This document shows, piece after piece, positions 32,031 to 35,276 of a stretch of DNA of 35,276 nt. The first letter of the stretch is position 1. Each line of letters opens with the position of its first letter. The DNA is from Candidatus Melainabacteria bacterium (GTDB lineage: Bacteria; Cyanobacteriota; Vampirovibrionia; Vampirovibrionales; Vampirovibrionaceae): assembly GCA_902168245.1 (NCBI GenBank), contig CABHPA010000097.1, positions 1-35,276 on the forward strand, in the 5' to 3' direction. The notes under the pieces were generated by a model that did not search any database, was not told the DNA's origin, and was given only the letters and a program-made list of their open reading frames with translations. Position numbers and translations under genes: made by a program.

Positions 32031-33153
32031 AGGGACTTTTACGATCTTCGAGCCGGATCGTTTCCAGCCTAACGCAAAGACAATCCTTGACTTAAAGGAC
32101 AGATTTGCCGGTAGGGGTGTCATGAAGGCCGTGCTAAACCCTTCCAAACAAGAAAAGCAGGAAGACGGCTATGCTCCAAGGCTTACACTCAGACGCCGCC
32201 CGCCGAATATTGTTGAACTGGTCATCGAGTTTTCAGTCCCCAAGCTGATTTATGGGAACAACTTCGATGAAATCACCGAAGCAGACTTTTCCAAGGTGAT
32301 TGAAGCCCTGCAAAACAAGCTGACGGCTTGGGGTATTTATGTTTTTGCCGATTTATTGCGAAAAGCGCCGGTTGGGGCTGTCCATTATGGAAAGAATATC
32401 GTGTTACCCCGTTATACGCTTTGTAAGAGCGTCATCAACCTACTTTCCAAGGCTCCCGTCAAGCAATGGCTGGATCATAACAAGGTCGATTTTCGAAACG
32501 GCGGCCATCTCTATAAAGTACATACCGATAGCTTTGAACTGGCCTTCTATGACAAGGTTAAAGACTTGCAACAAGTAAAGCGCGGCGCTAAACGGGCTTA
32601 TGAGCAGGAGGCCAATACCCAAGGCGACTTGTTTGAATATTTTGAGGTAGCGACCGGGATTCAGGTAATGCGAATGGAAGTCCGCTTAAACACACGGGCG
32701 CAAATTCAAAGGATGTTAAAATCGGTTGGCCTACCGGATGACGATTTGCGCTTCTTTGCCCTATTCAGCCAGAAGATTGCCCAGGCGGTTCTTTTACATC
32801 ATTGGAATCCTTATAAATCGGCCATGGCGCTGATTGTGATGGCTCAAAAAGACGCGCCATCCGCCCTCATGGATTATCTGGCAACCCATGAGCCGGAGTC
32901 TTCCATGGGAAACCGCCTTCAGCGGTTGGGGGCGCTGATGTTGATCGGTGAAATCGGCTGGAACGGCTTGCGCTCCTATTGGGATGATCTTCCTAAAGGC
33001 TTCTATCGGTTGAAAAAAGAGCTTGAAAGTATGTCGATTGGAGATAAAAGCCTGTTATCGGATGTTGAAGCCATTGATGCTACCCTTCGAGCCTTTGAAC
33101 CCGTTAAAATAGAGCAACTGAGCAATTTAAATACGAAGGCTGTAACATGCTAA
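31999..33153 (+). CDS. Phage/plasmid replication protein, gene II/X-like
   Basis: 384 residues. The start MIDTIRLILDEGTFTIFEPD and the later GYAPRLTLRRR, VIEFSVPKLIYGNNFDE, VGAVHYGKNIVL, FRNGGHLYKVHTDSFELAFY-DKVKDL and VMRMEVRLNTR match a family I recall from phages, plasmids and integrated elements, annotated as replication protein II/X-like (rolling-circle type). A canonical HUH motif is not obvious, so the biochemical role is inferred. The ATG lies within the end of the SpoVG-family gene and the stop overlaps the restriction gene start by 7 bases, indicating one operon. Confidence 0.65.
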   Translation: MIDTIRLILDEGTFTIFEPDRFQPNAKTILDLKDRFAGRGVMKAVLNPSKQEKQEDGYAPRLTLRRRPPNIVELVIEFSVPKLIYGNNFDEITEADFSKVIEALQNKLTAWGIYVFADLLRKAPVGAVHYGKNIVLPRYTLCKSVINLLSKAPVKQWLDHNKVDFRNGGHLYKVHTDSFELAFYDKVKDLQQVKRGAKRAYEQEANTQGDLFEYFEVATGIQVMRMEVRLNTRAQIQRMLKSVGLPDDDLRFFALFSQKIAQAVLLHHWNPYKSAMALIVMAQKDAPSALMDYLATHEPESSMGNRLQRLGALMLIGEIGWNGLRSYWDDLPKGFYRLKKELESMSIGDKSLLSDVEAIDATLRAFEPVKIEQLSNLNTKAVTC

Positions 33154-35251
33154 AGACAAGTAGTAAGGTCACGAGCTATATAAAGGCTCTGGATAGGGAA
33201 ATAAAGCACGGTAACTCTACGGAACACACGTTACGCCCTGCCTTGAAGGACTTCATAGAAGCCATTGGGGGGAAAGAGTTTCTGGCAACCAATGAACCCA
33301 AGAGGGTGAAGTGTGGCGCTCCAGATTACATTGTGACCCGTGGCATTACCCCAATCGGTCATATCGAAGCCAAGGATATTGGTGTGGATCTGGACAAGAT
33401 AGAGACAACTGATCAGATGCGCCGGTACTTGGAAAGTCTGGATAACCTAATTTTGACCGATTATCTTGAGTTTCGTTGGTATGTACTTGGACAGCCTAGG
33501 CAAACAGCCAAAATAGGCGAAGTGAAAAACGGCAAGATTCAAGTTTATACTGGGGCGGATGATGGCTTGGCTCTTTTGTTGGAAGCCTTTTTGACCTCCC
33601 AAACTCCAACCGTATCTAGTCCCAAGGAATTAGCCCAACGTATGGCAGGCATTGCCAAGATCATCAGAGACGCAATCAAGGCAACCTTTGAGGAAGAAAA
33701 AGACGGCGGCCCACTGCATGATCAGTTGGAAGGCTTTCGGGATATCTTGCTGCATGATTTGAAGCCTGAGCATTTTGCTGACATGTACGCGCAAACCATT
33801 TGTTATGGCTTGTTTGCGGCCCGTTGCAATCATCAAGGGGCAGAACCCTTCACGCGTCGGAACGCTGGCCGAGATTTACCAAAAACCAACCCATTTTTGA
33901 AGAAACTGTTCCAGCATATAGCCTTAGAAATCGATGATGATGGCGATCTCCCCTTCGTTTGGGCGGTTGACGACTTGGCCGAACTACTGAACCGTTCCCG
34001 AATGGATGACATTTTGGCCGATTTTGGCAAGCGTACCCGCCAGGAAGATCCGGTGGTTCACTTTTACGAAACCTTCCTGAAGGCATATGACAGTAATTTG
34101 CGGGAAATGCGCGGTGTTTATTACACGCCTGAGCCGGTGGTCAGTTATATTGTACGTTCTGTGGATGAGATTCTGAAAACCCGCTTTAATTTGAAAGACG
34201 GGCTTTCAAGCCGGGAAAAAGTCACACTGACTCTAACGCCTGAAGCAAAAAGTAAACAGGCTGCAAAAGAAGAACATAAGAAAGAGTTCCATAAGGTTCA
34301 AATTCTTGATCCGGCCACTGGAACAGGAACTTTCTTATACAGCGTTATTCAGCATATTTACAATACGGTTGGCAGCAAAAATGCCGGGATGTGGAGCGGG
34401 TACGTCCGAGATCATCTTTTGCCTCGTTTGAACGGCTTTGAATTATTAATGGCCTCTTATGCCGTGGCACATTTGAAGTTAGGTTTGTTACTAAAAGAAA
34501 CGGGTTATGACTTCAAAGACGATGAACGTCTAAACGTCTTTCTGACCAACACGCTGGAACCGGGCCGCCCATTTGCAAACCTCCCCCTCTTCTCCACCTT
34601 TCTGGCCACGGAAGCCAACCAAGCCAGCCGTATCAAAACCCAAGCTCCTGTAATGGTTATTTTAGGAAATCCGCCTTATTCTGGGCATTCAGCCAATCAA
34701 GGGGAATGGGTTAGAAATCTGCTTCATGGAGATACGGAAGATGCTACTAAGGGCAGATTGCAAAACTATTTTGAAGTGGACGGCCATGGCTTGAATGAGC
34801 GCAACCCGAAATGGCTAAATAATGACTATGTCAAGTTTATTCGATTTAGCCAATGGCGTATTGAATTGACAGGCTATGGAGTGTTGGCATTCATCAGCAG
34901 TAACAGTTATCTCGCCAGCCCCACCTTTCGGGGTATGCGACAAAGCTTGATGAAAACTTTTGATGAAATACATGTGCTAGACCTGCATGGCAACGCTATG
35001 CAAAAAGAAACCGCGAGTGATGGGAGTCCTGATAAAAACGTATTTGATATTCAGGAAGGTGTTGCTATTGCAATTTTCATAAAAACCCAACCTACTACTT
35101 CTAAAAAGCCACCTGCCCAAGTCTATCACTCTGATTTACTGGGGCCACGCGAAATAAATGATGAATCAGGTCAGCGTATAGGTGGAAAATATAAATGGTT
35201 AGAGGAGAACAATCTTGCGACAACCAAGTGGCAAGAACTTCACCCTGTGAG
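33147..35251 (+). CDS. Single-chain restriction-modification enzyme (type IIG/ISP-like), truncated at the contig end
   Basis: 701 codons are present, with no stop before the adapter. The N-terminus carries a PD-(D/E)xK nuclease: APD60 and E74-A-K76. A helical linker follows, then an N6-adenine methyltransferase: VYYTPEPVV (motif X, YYTP 325-328), LDPATGTGTFLYSV (motif I, 388-396) and GNPPYSGHS (motif IV, NPPY 508-511). The missing C-terminus should hold the target-recognition domain. The spacing leaves no room for the helicase of LlaGI/LlaBIII-type ISP enzymes, so it is closer to type IIG or the shorter ISP-annotated proteins. The ATG overlaps the replication gene stop. Such enzymes stabilise or defend mobile elements. 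Confidence 0.88.
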
Positions 35252-35276
35252 CTGTCTCTTATACACATCTCCGAGC
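35252..35276. other. Illumina Nextera (Tn5 mosaic end) adapter, not genomic
   Basis: CTGTCTCTTATACACATCT is the 19-base Tn5 mosaic end used in Nextera libraries; the following CCGAGC is the start of the Nextera read adapter. It is read-through adapter left on the contig end, so bases after 35251 are not from the organism. Confidence 0.97.

Larger units (their letters stand above)
30274..35251 (+). mobile_element. Probable plasmid- or phage-derived module (replication protein plus restriction-modification)
   Basis: All genes point the same way and overlap or nearly touch from 31567 onward: a 52-residue protein, a SpoVG-family gene, a gene II/X-like replication protein and a single-chain restriction-modification enzyme. 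Composition is visibly richer in A+T than the housekeeping genes to the left. I see no integrase, tRNA target or flanking repeats; the left limit is guessed from the terminator at 30168, and the right limit is lost at the adapter-ended edge. It could be an integrated element, a cassette or, if the contig is misjoined, an episome. Confidence 0.45.

Noticed and set aside
1-35276. CRISPR arrays, rRNA and tRNA genes, insertion sequences
   Set aside because: I looked for regularly spaced repeats, tRNA-like T-loops and transposase motifs and found none that hold up.

Overview
The window looks like a piece of a Gram-negative, flagellated bacterium, most likely a non-photosynthetic relative of Cyanobacteria (Vampirovibrionia/Melainabacteria). 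The reasons are: lysA directly followed by the diadenylate cyclase gene cdaA, an order I recall from cyanobacterial genomes; two GT9 LPS heptosyltransferases, which imply an outer membrane; a flagellar export-gate cluster; a class II (B12-dependent) ribonucleotide reductase; a two-subunit 2-oxoacid:ferredoxin oxidoreductase; and several lineage-specific proteins with an N-terminal F-x-G box. The assignment is inference.

Layout. 0-3.7 kb: a membrane protein cut by the left edge (-), a hotdog thioesterase, lysA and cdaA. 3.9-9.3 kb: two divergent two-gene operons, each joined by an ATGA stop/start overlap, encoding four proteins (called P1-P4 here) that end in a membrane segment followed by a proline-rich tail; I know no function for them. 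9.3-12.9 kb: a membrane-anchored TPR protein (-) and two translationally coupled heptosyltransferases (+). 13.0-13.3 kb: rpsT (-) with a TTG start. 13.4-17.5 kb: a FliM/FliN-like protein, then fliO, fliP, fliQ (with an unusual C-terminal extension) and fliR. 18.0-21.1 kb: nrdJ behind two -10 elements and a perfect palindrome. 21.3-24.1 kb: korA-korB (-) behind a clear promoter with a palindrome just downstream. 24.4-27.3 kb: ada, a TMEM175-type channel and a DUF5996 protein (all -).

From about 27.4 kb onward the sequence is visibly richer in A+T and gene-poorer, with lineage-specific or mobile content: a disordered proline-rich protein carrying the F-x-G box, a calpain-like cysteine protease (candidate effector), a terminator, then a plasmid/phage-like module. 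The module holds a coiled-coil/winged-helix protein, a 52-residue protein, a SpoVG-family gene broken by two compensating frame changes, a gene II/X-like replication protein, and a single-chain restriction-modification enzyme running to the right edge.

The last 25 bases (35252-35276) are Illumina Nextera transposase adapter, not genomic DNA, so the right end is a sequencing/assembly end and the restriction enzyme is artificially truncated.

Most promising for new biology: the P1-P4 locus and its F-x-G box, the calpain-like protease with its neighbour, and the replication/restriction module.
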